Assembly: GCA_021432605.1 (NCBI GenBank)
Contig: MU271158.1
Coordinates: forward strand, 310,001 to 374,000
Direction of reading: 5' to 3'
Length of the DNA stretch: 64,000 nucleotides
Origin: Coniochaeta sp. PMI_546
Taxonomy: Eukaryota; Ascomycota; Sordariomycetes; Coniochaetales; Coniochaetaceae
In this document: in pieces, positions 1-13,800 of the stretch
Position numbering within the stretch: position 1 is the first letter of the stretch
How the letters are laid out: every line of letters starts with the position of its first letter
Notes under the pieces: model-generated
Database searches by the model: none
Seen by the model: only the letters and a program-made list of their open reading frames with translations
What the model was told of the DNA's origin: nothing
Position numbers and translations under genes: made by a program

Positions 1-21
1 ACTGACGTCGCCCCTGTGCAG

Positions 22-1796
22 CATCCGGACAGTCCATCTTCGGTTTCTTCTGCCGCGTCGGAGGCACAGTCATTGCCATGGTCTGCTCGTTGATCAGTGA
101 GCTGCACTCCTCCCGAGCATGTGCGGACCAATGCTAATCGTTCTGCAGTCTGGTATATCGTCAACGAGAGGACCGCCGGTGTCATCGTCTTCCTGTGGCT
201 GTCCCTCTTCTGCGACTACTACTTCCTGATCAAGTTCCCGCGATTCACGCCCGCCGTCATGATCACGATGGTCACTCAGGTATGTGTCGTGCCCCATTGC
301 GGTAACAAGTTGAGTCGCTCATTGACACACCGAACAGTGTCTCATTATAGGTTACGAGCTGCAGGTGCGCAAGATCGGCGCCGAGATAGCTGCCTCGTCC
401 GGGCAGCCCTTCTTCCCGTAAGCCGCAGCCCCTATCCTATCCTATCTTATTTCTATCATTCGTATCCTTTCTCACTGGCTGACATGCCTGCTCAAGAACC
501 TACAAACTCGCCCCCTTCCGTCTCGCCACCGTCGCCGGCGGCTGCTTCATAGCCTTCATCTGGACCATCTTCCCCTCCCCCCTCACAGACCGCACCTGGC
601 TGCGGCGCGACCTCTCGGCCGCCCTGTACCTGCTAGCCAACTACTACGGCGTCATCACCTCGACCGTCAAGTCGCAGATAGACGGCACGGCCGGCGACCC
701 GGACTCCCCTCACACCCCCGCCCACGAGCTGCAGAAGATCCGCCGCAAGATCTTCGGCAAGATGATGCTCCTGCTGCCCTCGGTGGCCGCCCACGCGGCC
801 TGGCAGAGGTGGGAGCCCACCGTCGGCGGCCGCTTCCCGCGCGAGGCCTACGAGGACATCATCGCCCGCACGACCCGGATAATGAGCTACCTCACCTTCA
901 TGAGCTACACCATGACCCGTCCCCCGGGAAGCGCACACCCGGACGCCGAAGTGCAGGAGCGGGACGAAGCCGCACCGCCCCCAGCCAGCCAACCACCACC
1001 ACCCCCCCTCCTCCCCTCGCAAAAACCCAGCTCCTCCTCCCCTTCCCCCTCCACCTCCACCCCCTCCTCCTCCGCCCCAGACCCCCCACCAGACCCGTCC
1101 ACGAATGTCTCGAGCGACCGAGCCTGGCTCGACGCCCTCGCCGCGGTCCTGCGCGACATCGCCCCGAGCCACCACAACATCGTCTCGACGCTGATGCTGC
1201 TCTCCAACTCGCTCTTCTCGGGCCACAGCATGCCGCCCTACCTGCCCCTCCCGCGGCCCTACGAGATGACCCGCGCCCTGCTCCGGCTCGACCGGCGGCG
1301 GGACGCTGCCACTGCCTCCACCTCTGAAGAAGACGACAAGGCGGAGGAGGTCTCCTCTCACGAAGACGGAGACGAAGACGAAGACGAAGACGAGGACGAA
1401 GATCCTGACCTCTCGCCTTTGATGGTAATTGACTCCCGGACAGGGCACGAAGCCGACCCGCCGGGACGGGGAGTCCGGATGCGCCTCCGCCGTCGCCGCG
1501 GCCGCGGGGGTGGTGATCCAGGCCCGGGACTGGGACTGGGACGGGGCAAGAGGCACGTCCTGGACGCGGAGAACGTCTCCCGGCCCGGGTACGCCGAGTT
1601 CGCCGTGCTGGAGATCTGCAGCACGCTTGTGTGCGACGACCTCGAGGGCTTGATCGGGCGGGTCGGCGGGCTGGTCGGGGTGGTGGACTTTAGCTATCGG
1701 GTTGGGGGGAGTGGGGTTAGTTTGGGGAGTAGTAGTGGTGGTAGTGATGGTGGTGGTGAGAGGAATAGGGGGAGGGGGAAGGGGAAGGTTGATTAG
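22..1796 (+). CDS. DUF2421 / ER-transporter-type membrane protein, 3' part
   Basis: C-terminal 527 residues of a larger membrane protein whose 5' exons lie before the window. I read exons 22-96, 149-279, 338-417 and 497-1796; introns are 52, 58 and 79 nt, with phase preserved at each junction. The acceptor at 336-337 restores the segment CLIIGYELQVRKIG typical of the family. Three hydrophobic segments (WYIVNERTAGVIVFLWLSLF; the region ending ITMVTQCLIIG; LATVAGGCFIAFIWTIF) are followed by a soluble half carrying WEPTVGGRFPREAYEDI, the signature of the fungal DUF2421 (Brefeldin-A-sensitivity related) domain. Related proteins are annotated as putative ER or aromatic-acid-exporter-like transporters; the substrate is unknown. 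Two low-complexity inserts are visible: Pro/Ser-rich at about 955-1100 and a pure Asp/Glu run at about 1360-1405. The 3' end becomes Gly/Ser-rich. Family is secure, transport role is inferred. Confidence 0.8.
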
Positions 1797-4700
1797 GGGT
1801 ATGATTCTCTTGGGTTTTTTATGGGATTGTGAGACTGAGACTGTAGTGATAGGGGTGGAGGAGTTGAGGAGTTTTTTCTTGGTTTGAAGATGTGGTGGGT
1901 GAGGCTGGATGGGACAGGACAGGATGTATCACTGACCTATGGGCGGTGTCTACGGGCGCCATATACTGGATGAAGAGGCTGGTAGACAGGTTCCTCACGG
2001 ACACCATGAGGCCGCATGAGATGGATTTGAGTGTCCTATGGTCTACTGGCTTTACTAGAGATACCCAGGTTCACAAGTCTTGATACTACAGAGGACAAGG
2101 TCAAGCAGCCGGGTGCCTCTGTCTACGGCGATGCGTCTCTACGTGCTCCCTTGCCGGCGCATCTATCTTGAAGTCTTGAGATGGAAGCCAACGAATTTCT
2201 TGGCATCATATCTATACACGGCGGTCTTGATCTGTTGACTGTATCCCCAGGCAGGTAGGCAGATACCATCATGGCTCACTTCGCCTTCCCTGCTGCTAGT
2301 TGACTTCGACGACCATAGACATGCACTCCACCGTAACGACAGTATATTCCGCAATGCAAAACACACTGGGTGTCGACACGACCAGCCAGGGAGTTCCCCG
2401 GTAAACCACGTCCCCGCCCTTCCCCGACAAACCGGAAAAGTCCACACGGGCGGCCCGGCGCATGAAACCGGCCATGGGCCGATTGCAGTCTCACCTCAGA
2501 CGGAGGGGACGGCGGGGGGGTGCATCTCTCCTCCAAGCATGTTCCCGGCAAGAGTCAGTCCCCCCCCGGCCCGGGGTGGCAGACCCCTAAAACAGGGCCA
2601 AAGATACATGGTAAAAAATTCCAAAAAAAACGACACGGCATTTTGCTTGCTTACCAACCGCATCGTAACCACGCCGCGCGGTTCTCGCCGGCATGGTCCA
2701 GAGAACGCCGAACCCACCCCGGCTGCCGGACAGAAGGCCAAGGGAGGCGATGGCCAGTCATGCACAACACACACACACACACGCCCCCCCGCCATTGACG
2801 AACCGGTTCATCGTCGGGATACCGGCTACGGTCGCATTGGCAGGACACACAACGCAAGGAGAGGCAAGAAGGTGTGTGTGTGTGTGTGGCTGCCACAGGG
2901 CGAACGAGGAAAAGTATAGCACGGGGTTGCCACCGAGCGAAACCGTCATAGGTGGTTTTTTTTCTGCACCACACGCCCCTGGCCAGGGGAGAAAAGCGGA
3001 AGGCCAGGAACGGGAAAGACGAGGTTTTGATAAAAAGCGACGCTAGAAGTGTTGAGTTACGACAACAGGCCTGCAATGTGGTAAACAGAGTTTCAGTGTG
3101 GTGGTGTGGGCTCGTCAGCATGCAGTTGGCTCAGAAGGGGTCCTCCTCCCCTTGGGGTCCCCAGTGGTCCCCTACATTGATTTGAGTGATGATGATGATG
3201 GGCTGGGCCTACCTTGATCCTGCCTGTTGAGTAACGGCTCTTTCTGCCACTGGACGGTTAGGTATTACCTTGCCCCCCTAGCGCCCGCTAGAATTATGCC
3301 CGAGCTATCCCGGGCTGCCGAATTTGTGTGTTCGAGATTGAATTCCTCGAACCAGTCAGCGCCCCGAGCCAAAAGAATGAGACGCCACACAAGAGAGAGA
3401 GAAGAACCAGCCCGCCACTGGGCGACCGGAAGCTGCAAGAGGGGTGACGTACTTGGTGCATTCGCATTGGGTAGTTGGGTTGTCTTTCTGCTTCTTTGGC
3501 GTGCTTCTTTTACGTCTCACGAGACCTTTTCTCGTGTGGGAGTGGATACCGGATCTGGCCATTAAGTCCGTCCGATGAAGGGAACGAGCGAAAGGACGGG
3601 GGCTGCATGGGCGGCTCTGGGGGGCGTGCAGCAAGATCGGCATGGGATTCTTTTTTTCGAGAAAGTCCCAGGGATATTCTAACTGTACCTGTGCTGCCTG
3701 TGTACTATGCGATGTACGTGTATGTTCATGTATGTCAAGGGTATCGGCTGTTCGAGTCTTTCGGTAAGGGATCAACATCATGCCACGCCAGCAGCTCGCC
3801 GCTTGATCGATCGGCACCGCAGTCGCTGTCTTGGCTGGACGCATCCCCGGTCCCGCGGCAAGTCGTAACGGACCAACAGCGGGCGCGGATAGCATCGGCG
3901 TCGGGACGAACAGCCGGGTACGGTTGCCGGGATGACTTGTGGCGTATCGTGGTCCACAATTGGCGCTGAGGCATCATGCATTGACACCGGCAGGGTTCCT
4001 GCGATTGATAATCGGCGGCGAAATGACTGACTGACGTGGGTCTCGTAAACAGAGATGCAACGGCGTCGAGGCCGGCGAGTTCCGGTGTCGAAACCCACAA
4101 CAAACCATCTCCCACCCGAACCGGCGGCGTGGATGGCAGAACCCGTCGAAGACCGGCGACGGGGGGACGACTGTGACACAGTGTCGCTGGCACGGTAAGA
4201 GACGATATATCCACCTTGACTTATTAGTGCCCTCCCTTTCCGCTCCTGCTTTCCGCTCTGGGGACGGCTTCCAAGGGCAAAGCTTTGTTCCTGACAAAAC
4301 CGAGGCTCGTCAGTGGCTTGCTAATGCTGCGTGCTTGTACCCTTTGAGCGAGGAATCGGGGACGACCTCTGCACTGGGAATGACCCGGGCCTAGGAAGAT
4401 GGCACTTTGTGGCGCCCGTTGTGTGTCTGCCTCATTGGCATATTGGAGGGCTGAGTTAACTTTTACGCTAAACTCATTGAAAGCGTTTCGAGTAATGTCG
4501 GATGGCGAACGCACGCCGGCTTGACTTGGGACCGGTGAAGCCTCAGGAACGGGCTCCGCTGCGTTGCGCATCGTGATAGTTGCCGGCACTGGACGCTTTC
4601 AGGCTATTGAGGTTTACCGTTCATCATCTGCTGATTGGCAATGACTTGTCCGCAACTCTTTACCCGGGCCCGGACGTTGCTTCCCTCTGGCGATAGCGAT

Positions 4701-7700
4701 ATGTAAGAAGTCGACATGGCTGAGAAGACCGGTCCTCCGATATGTGCTGTCGACGCTGCGTAAGATGACCGAGGGCCTGCCGCGGCAAGATGGCATGTTG
4801 CCAAGCATTCACACAACCGTCAAAGTCGTACACTGATGGCGGCTCCCAAACGAGCAATTAATATCAGCGAAGATCCAGGCCATGCCCTCCAAGCTTCAAT
4901 ACCGTCACTGCATCGCCGGTGACCACGGACTCTTGCCCCTGATATTACGTGCGGCGGCCCCAGATTGCGCATTCGGTAAGGCAGGGCAACCGAAGCAGAT
5001 CATGGGGTCCTTTTATATGGAAGAGTTCCAATACCAGAGTGACCACATATACGATCGGCAGTGACTTATAACCCCCGGCAGCCGTCTAGCTTTCCTGGGT
5101 CTTTCAAGCTTCGATAGTCCTGCTCATTCGAGCTGCCTCATAGTACCATGATATATCTTCATCCACGGCCGGAAAGTGTCCAATGTATAAGCTGATACCG
5201 ACGCGCTCGCAACGTTAGTGTGCATATGCGCAAGGTACTTCACGAATCGTGTATGCTATCACAGTGTACAGTAGACATTTCATATCCGCCGCAAGAAGCT
5301 TGACGGCGACCGCCGGCTGATGAAAGCGGCTTGGCTCTCACTTGGACTGAGCTAAACATGACCAATTCAAGGTGCTGGCTGGGTAGCCGACTCGCAGGTG
5401 TGTGTCCACAAGACAGGCTTGACGACACTACCAGGAAGCCGCCTTGTCATTCAAAGCTGGACCTCGGTCAGCTCAACAACCTCGTTGCTCCTTTGTGTTG
5501 AATGTCTCCATATATAAAACGCGGCGGCGGGCTTCAGGTCGCGCAGCCTTTGGATAAAGTTAGGGTTCTTCAGCAACCATGTCATCCCCATGGGAGGATC
5601 GGCAACATCCCACCAATAGACAGTCCCGTGGCCAAGCTTGGCTCATTGGCCGGAGCGAGTCCGGGGAAGACCAGGGACTTTTTTGGACCCCTGTTCATCT
5701 TTTTATTTCGGAGACGCACGCGAGAGACTAGTGGACAGGGGCTGGAAGAGCCACATGACGGTCCGTGGTCGGGACTCTGGGGTGAATAGTGAGGCAGGCT
5801 AGGCTATGCACTGGTGAGTGAATGAGCCTGCCCAGTTCCCGAGGAATGAAGGTGATACTAGTGGTTCACGCGCTGGTTCGGCGAATTGCGCCAGTCGGAG
5901 ACAAGCTAGTGTAGCAACAGCGATGCCTTTTGAGTTGTATCGCTAGACGCATCTGGTCGTATGCAATGCATAGGCCAAGAAGTTATCACAGTGCACGTAC
6001 ACTGGCAGAAAAGTTGGTTCTCTTTAGCATCGTTTCAATAGCGGCGGCCATGGGGTGGGATGCATCGCGCGCTGCATGTCGAGATGGAAGGGTGAGTGGG
6101 TTCCATGCAGTTGCAGGTAAGTTGGAATATTCGTGCGGCCTTGAGAATGGTCAGAAACCAAAAACGTGGGTGGGCTAGCACGATTCGCGAAAAATGTGTG
6201 CCGCCGATCACATATCAATTCTTGATCCTGTTGAAGTTGAGCAGCTCGACACCATCAGAGCTGGTGTTCCTGAATGCTGTCTCAAGTGCACATGATACCA
6301 GGAGTTCGCCTGGTAAGGTTTTATCATATACTGTCCACCACAGTTACACTACCATAGTTGAATCACCGGTTTCAGCGCTAGAGCAGCGATCATCAAGGCC
6401 CATGGTTGAGACCGAGGCAGGCTAAGAAGCTGCGAGACCGGCGTGGCTGTGAAGTCAAGACCCGCCAAAATCTGGACAATCACAGATGTCATCCACTGAG
6501 GCTCCAATTGACCAGTGGAAGGACAGGAGTTGACGAGCAGACGAGGGAACAGGTTCTTGGTTGAATGGCCAGCAGCGCAGCGCAGTAAATGTGGATTTGG
6601 TTCGGTGCAGCTGACCATGGATGCTTGCCTTTCCGGGCGGGTCTCTTATTAGTTAGTTGTCCGTTGTTTCATTCCGTCTTACGGACAATCGGCGGTGGAC
6701 GTCCTCGACACCTGCCTCACTCACAGCGCAGTTCGCAAGCTTATTGCAATGTGAATGCCAGATGTCAGTCCTGGGTGCTGATGAGACGCGGCATCCTGAC
6801 CTGGGGATCAAGGGACTCATATTATCATGTTGGGGTACAATTGGAGAAGCAATCTAGGCCAGGGTAGGGTGCCTGCGCCCGGGACACTTTGCTTTTTGGA
6901 GATCAGATTGGATCAAGCGGGAGACTGGAAGGCCATTGGCGCCTTATATTCCGTCCTGATAAGTTCATTTGCGGATGGCATCGAAGACGTTCCTTGGCTC
7001 CGAGATCCAGAAAGGAAACGTGCTACCGACCTATACTGCATGGTGGTGTTCCCTGTGCATTCGTGAGTGTATGTAGCATTGGTGCCTTTGTGTTGTATCT
7101 TCATTATCGGATGTTTCGATGCTGTGCAGGGCGAGCACTGCCCGCCGTTAAAGTTGCGTAAGCTTGGCTGTTTCAGTTTCGGCTCCGTAGCCCCCCGAAC
7201 GGGGATCTCAGATGCACGTCTTCGACTCCTACTGCTGATGACCGAGGAGAGAGCCAACAAGTCTTCATGTTTAGGCCATGACATGTCGCCCAAACGACCT
7301 GGAAGGACCCATATGGCAGCTATTTATAGGCAGCCTGGGACAGGGACCGACCCCGCAGAACTCTGCTCAAGATGAACGAGGGACCCGTGCCTTGTTGATG
7401 ATGACGGATGGCAAGTCAAAGTGAACTGGAGGGCACTTGTGCTCATCATCAAGTCTTCGAAGTTCTGGGAGAGTCTCAAATGGCTGAAAGGTGTCATGAC
7501 CATTGATGGTACACTGCAAGAGTACGAATTAAATGAAAAACGGCGACAGTGTCGCACAGAATAGAAGGCTGGTTGTCCGGTATGGGGGTGCTGTGCTGTC
7601 TGTGCCTTAGCCCTTGCAGCAAACCTCGGGTATCTTCTCAAGCGCCCTGAGACATGCCATCAGATGACCACTATTAGCGCTCGTTCTTTGGTACCGAGAT

Positions 7701-10700
7701 GCTCTCCGGGCTGGAGCTGGACTGCACCACGTACAATAACGAGAGTTAGTGGCATTCATTTCCTTGTTGGAGGAGACACGGCTCGCGGGATTGAAACGCC
7801 ACGACTTCTGTAGATAGATACTGTGGCTGCGACAGCGCGTCTAGTGTGGAAAGACGAAACTAGCCAGAGGCATGCGGCTTTGAGCAATTGATCGATTGTG
7901 GTCCCGATACCGTACCTCTTGTTCGAGTAGGACAAGGTTGGCGTTTCTTCCGGAACCAACGGCGATAAGGGCAGAGCTGGGTTCTTCCATGACAGAGCCG
8001 CAAGCCGTGCTGAGACCGAGCTGCGGTGAAAGATGACACACGGGCAGGACAGAGACATGTTTCCATGACCCGCAGCTGCATGTTTTCAACAATCAAGGAA
8101 GTCGACATCTGGACACATTGTCCCGAAATCGCGAGCACAGTTGAAAGACGCGTTGTCGACGTGTCGTTAAGGGAAAATAAACCGCGGTCTGACGCTTGCA
8201 AAGAACAGGACGGAGCATTTTCACGTAACGAGAAGACCAGGTTTCCAACTGTGCCAGCACTTTTAGACTGTGGCTTTCGTATCAATTGGAAAATAGGCGA
8301 AACCTTAGATTGCGATGCGATGCGTCTGTATGCATAATAAGGTATCTTTTCATCGTCCCTTCCTCACAATTCTTCAACAAAGTCTCGCATCGTCATTCTG
8401 TCCCCGGCTCACAGTTGCTCCTTCCCAAAGATGATGTCCGACTTTGATATCGGAGTTTGCCAGTACCGTGCGAGCCAACTGTAAACCCGGTGAATGTCCT
8501 CGCACTAGCTCGGCCCCGTGATTGGACGCCCAGATCGTGCAGGACGCTAGGCCTTAAGCGGACACAGGTGCGGCGTCAACGGAAGCAGAGTCCCCTGCAA
8601 GGTTCGTCACAGACTCGCAACGGCCCTGCGAGCTATCTCCTACGGTACCCTCCAGGCTCTGGAAAGAGATGTCCCTGATGTCGTGCAGTCATTCAATTCT
8701 GCCACACGATGGTGGGTTGCCGGGCAGCTTCGTAGTGTACCAAACACAAGACTGGTAGTGGTCCCATCGACATGCTGCACACGGGAGGCGAAGTCGTCAC
8801 TCATCCGATGCCAGCAGCAGGCCAGTGTCATACTATGGTACATGGAGGATACGGGTATTCACATATCTTCAGCAACCATGCTGGAGCCTCCCTTAGCATA
8901 TCATATCATAGCAGGCATAGAAATTCATCAGATAATGATGATAGCTGGTGATAATTGAGGCCAAGTTTGCGCCACGCTACCACCGAACTACATAGTATGA
9001 TAGCTGAACCTCGATTAACTTTCATGCCTACAACCAGAATGTCGTACGGAGAACTAAACGATAGAACGTATATGATTAGGCTCGGATGATGAGGCTATGG
9101 TGGTAAATGGGGCTCCTTTGGTGGTTATCAGGCGCATTGACATGCACTTTACGGATGAGATATGAGATCCAAGTTGTATGTACCCCTCCTGACGTGGCTC
9201 AAGCCTTTTTGGCAGGTCACTGGCTTTCCTGATGCATTTTACCAGAGCATCTACACTATCATTCCGATTGCCATGCGACCTCTGACACTCTGAAAGTCAA
9301 GGCTTCAGGTTCCTACACGTGTAGAGCCTGCGTGACTGGAGTGACCAAGGCATGTATGAGGCGCTGTATAGACAGTGCGAGTCGGAACCGTGGCTTGTAC
9401 TTGTAGAATTCAGCTCCGGGGGATTTGCAATCTGACACTCGGAACTCGAACTACTCCAGGCTCTCGGGTACACGGACTGTGGTAGCGTCACCTTGTAAGG
9501 GAGTGATTCAGTGGCTACCTTATGTGAAGAGACGACGACACTGTTGTGGCTAGAAACAGAGCAGTTGACATCATTCTCAGTAGCTTAATGTGCAAGAAGG
9601 GACCGATCAGAGGATGACCTCACACGTACTGTGGCAACATAATTACTACACGTATGAGTAAGGTAGACATGATTCTTTTCGTTACTGTGTTTGCGACCGC
9701 ATTTCTCGAAACAGGTCTTCCTCTCTTTCTAGTGTAGTGTGTAGAGTCTAGCGGATTACAGAGGTCAAGAGAGGGAAAGGGAAGTACGTACCTCTTGCAT
9801 AGAGAGAGTGATGACACGGGAGTGTTCAGGGTCCCAACCAGTCTTTGTGCCTGGGCATGTGGCCCATTCCCGGGGTCACCACCAGGGGCTGCTATTGGTC
9901 GAGTGCAACGCTGCTAGCTTGACCGGGACCCACACAGTGTGATCTCCATTCCACAAGCAGGGTAGAGCAGGGCAGGCTGCCAGGCTGCACTTGCCATCCC
10001 ATGCCCTGATCCATGACCAACTTTTGCCTCCACAGGATGGATACCATCTAAGGCAGTACTCTCCAGTGGAATCCACTTGACCAGCCCCGGCGCCAACACT
10101 CCCAAGGCTCCTTGTCCTGTTCTATCCTGACCCTGCCATGTCTGGCTGCTTGGTTGTGTGTGTGTGGTGCTGAGGATGCACTGGGATGGAGTTCGTTGCC
10201 TGCTAGTGCCGTTGATACACCACTACCGCACCACGCAGTCAGGGTAGTGTACTCTGGTACTCCAGCAACTCCAGCAAGACTAACACGCTGGTCCACTTGA
10301 GACTACGAGGTTGGCCCACAGTCCGGTCCATCCACATCTCTCCCTCCATCTGCTCTCAACCTCCAACTAACACCTCCTATTCTCCAATTGTTGGGAATAG
10401 AGTGACAGTCAGAGAGAGAGAGAGACGCAACAGAGACAGCGACATCCATTGTTCGCAGAGAATCCCGAGATATCAGCACTTTTCCAGGCCTGCATAGCAT
10501 GATAGAATCGGCTTCATTGACGTCGATTCCCTTCATGTTCTCGCCTCTTCTCCCTCTTCGATAGCTCCTTTCCCCTCCGAATCACTCTTACCAATCGCTT
10601 CCTCCCTTCTCCGTTCCCCGTACTCCCCGCCATCCTCCACACTGGCGTTCCGACTCCCCACCATTGAGTACCACGAGCCACCTCAGAACGAGCCACGACT

Positions 10701-10853
10701 TCAGACCGTCAGATTGAGCATCCTCGAGAGCTTCGTTTGATCTTCTTGTGCTTGTGCAGCGCATTTTGCTCCGGCCCTTAGCTCTCGTATCCTGACTCGT
10801 AAAGCGGCGACGGTGTTTCTTGCGCAACTGCATCGATTCGGACTCCTGCCGCC
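1797..10853. other. 9 kb intergenic stretch without a supportable gene
   Basis: No frame gives a protein with recognisable domains, signal peptide plus cysteines, or consistent splice-linked coding. The short open frames overlap on both strands and look like chance. Base composition is mixed, without the extreme AT bias of RIP-mutated transposons. It contains the paired AC/GT dinucleotide tracts listed separately, and a pyrimidine-rich segment with a short GA tract (about 10411-10423) just upstream of the transcription-factor gene, probably its promoter and leader. A long noncoding transcript or a long 5' leader is possible but not shown. Confidence 0.55.
2762..2891. repeat. Paired (AC)n and (GT)n microsatellites
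   Basis: An AC dinucleotide run at about 2765-2781 is followed roughly 90 bp later by a GT run at about 2871-2888. The two are reverse complements, so the segment is an imperfect inverted repeat able to fold into a hairpin. It lies in the gene-free stretch. Confidence 0.8.
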
Positions 10854-13800
10854 ATGTCCAATTCATCTGCATCGCCCTCGGCCGCTGTTGGGAGCACTCC
10901 CACCGCCAACGACGAGACCGGTATGCCTGCGCCAGATTTCTTGTGCTTGACTTCCTTCCTGACATGACAAAATACTGCTTCTTCGCATCTGTCTCATCAT
11001 GTAACTGACGCGAGGCTCTTGCTGCGAAACAGGCCCGACAATTACTGTGAATACGAAGGCTCCGGCCGCTTTCCCCCCACCAAAGACAGACAAGCCGCGG
11101 CCTCATGTCTGCGCGACATGCTTGCGGCCTTTCGCTCGATTGGAACATCTGAAACGTCATGAGCGGTCGCACACAAAGGAGAAGCCATTCGAATGTCCAG
11201 AGTGTGCGAGATGCTTTGCTCGGAGGGACCTCCTCCTGCGCCACCAGCAGAAGCTTCACCAGACCACCACCCCTTCCTCGCGCCCACGCAATCGCCGTGA
11301 GAGCGCTGCCGGTACTGCACCGGGTGCGAGCCGAATGCGCAAGAACAGCATCGCTGGACCCAATGCTGCTGCATCTGCCGCGTCTGGCTCGACCATGCGG
11401 CCAAGGGCCAATACCATAAGCCACGTTGACGGAACTGCGATGCAGATGTTGGCCGCTGCCAACGCCTCCGTCGCGCGAGCGCAACCCACGCACAGCCGGC
11501 ACCCGAGTCTGGTCGGACTGCCAATCCATAACATGGACCATACTTACGGTGGCATGGCTTCTGCTTTAGGGCATCGCGGCATGCCGCATGGTCTTCCGAA
11601 GCTCGAGACCCATAGCATCAACCACATGGACTTTTCTGGGGGCCTGCGTACTGCACCACCCTTGGCGGTCTTCAACCATTCCGAGTTCGACTTCGAGGGT
11701 ATGCTGTTCGGTCCTCCCACCGGCTCCACTATCAACCCGAACGCGCTCCATTACAGCGATTCTCCGCAGTCCATGGCTATCGATCCCATGTCGCCCTTCT
11801 CACACGGCTTTCCCGACATGTCTGCAACACACCACATCGACGACAGTTTCGACTGGTTGACTGGGTTCGAGCACCAGATATCCTTCAACAATGGCCCCAA
11901 CGAGAACGCTGTGGACGGCTCGTCCCCTTCTGCGATCAGCACCACAAGCCAGAGCGGCATTAGTGACGTGATGTTGGACGGCTCAAACCACCCTGCGACG
12001 ACGGTTGCCACAAGCTCCATGTGGCAGCCCGCGGTTATGGGACCTCCTCAGATGGCCAATTCATTCTCCCTCGATTTGGGGAGCTCAGTTTTCCCCGATC
12101 TTATGAACGGCGCCCCCGTCTCGCCACAGCCACCGCCTCAGAAGAACTTGGGCGACGCCTACTTCTCGACCCCTCCTCCGTCCCTGAACTCTGTCAGTCC
12201 CTCGATCATGTCGGGGTTGAACGCTCAGAATATGAATCAAGCACTCAATTTCGGTGCCGGTCCGGAGACGCCCTCTTCGATGAATGGTAGTAATCATGGC
12301 ACCCTACTACCCGTCTCGACAATCACTGATTCAACAAGAAATGCCATCCTAGGTGCCTTATCAACCACCCAATCCTCACAGCTTGGCGGACGGAAATATC
12401 TGTTCACGACGCCCGGCGCGCCCTTGTCACCCCACGGCCAACCTGCCGCCCAGAACGCGTCAGACAACGGCGGCACGCTTCCGAGCACTCATGATCTTCA
12501 GCGCTACGTCGGGGCGTATCTTCGGTATTTCCACCCTCATCTTCCGTTCCTTCACGTCCCGACCCTATCCTTCGAAATCTCTCCCCAGTCTACTGCCGGC
12601 CGAGGTACCGGGATTGGAGGAAGTGGCTGTCTGATACTTTCAATGGCAGCAATTGGCGCCCTCTACGAGATGGAACACCACCAGTCAGTAGAGCTGTTTG
12701 GAATGGCCAAGAAGATGATTCAGCTGTATCTCGACGAGAGGAGGAAAGCCAACGTGAGGAAAGCAGACTTCCGGCGTAACTCGGTCACGGACCAGACGCC
12801 TCAACAGTCCGACAACGCTGTGGACACTCCAGTGTGGTTGGTGCAGGCGATGCTGCTGAATGTCGTCTACGGCCACAATTGCGGAGACAAACGTTCGAGC
12901 GAGATCGCGTCAACTCACGCGGCAGCGCTCGTAAGCCTAGCTCAAGGGGCCGAACTGCTGCGACCGGTAAGAATAGAGAGCTCCGAAGACCATGACATGA
13001 AGATGGGTGACGAAGTCCACTGGGAGAACGGAGTCAAGGCCGAGAATGAAGAGCACGCAGAGTGGTTGAGATGGAAGACAATGGAGGAGCGGAAACGCAC
13101 GCTGTATTCCGTCTTCATACTCTCCAGCCTCCTAGTCTCCGCTTACAACCACACGCCAGCACTGACAAACTCCGAGATCCTTCTCGACCTGCCTTGCGAC
13201 GAGGAGTTCTTTGCCGCCGACTCTAGTGCTGGCTTCAACGCGCGAGGAGGTGTTGCGGCGGCAAACCACAACCGGATGACCTTCCACGAGGCCCTGGGGG
13301 AGCTGCTGAGAACTAATGAGAAGCAGCAGAAGTTTGCTATCAATGGTGCTGCTCATCATCAACCCTTTGGCTCAGCTCTGAATCTCAGCGACCTGCCCGC
13401 GAGCACTTTGAAACCGAGCACCTTCGGCTGTTTGATTCTGATCAATGCGCTCCACAACTACATCTGGGAAACTCGCCAGCGCCACCACAACAAGATCTGG
13501 ACCAATGAAGAGACGGAGAAGATGCATAGGCACATTGAGCCGGCTCTCAAGGCATGGCAGGCAGCGTGGGCTAGCAACCCCCACCACAGCTTGGAACGCC
13601 CCAATCCCTTTGGCATGGGACCGCTTTCCGCCGATGCGATCCCTCTCCTGGATCTTGCATATGTGCGCCTCTTTGTCAATCTCTCGCGGTCGAAGGAGAA
13701 GTTCTGGCAACGCGACTGGGACGGCATGGCGGAGGAGCTCGCACGCGGTAGCGAGATAATCCAGCATGCCGAGCACTCGCCGGCATCCAACTCGGAGTCT

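Noticed and set aside
633-1556. 307-codon minus-strand frame with Val/Phe and Gly runs
   Set aside because: Antisense of the DUF2421 gene; the runs are the reverse of its acidic and Pro-rich inserts.
1797-10853. Gene desert as a RIP-degraded transposon island
   Set aside because: No strong AT bias, terminal repeats or transposase fragments were seen.
10588-11541. 317-codon minus-strand frame
   Set aside because: It overlaps the zinc-finger coding exons, whose plus-strand reading is certain; it is an antisense shadow.
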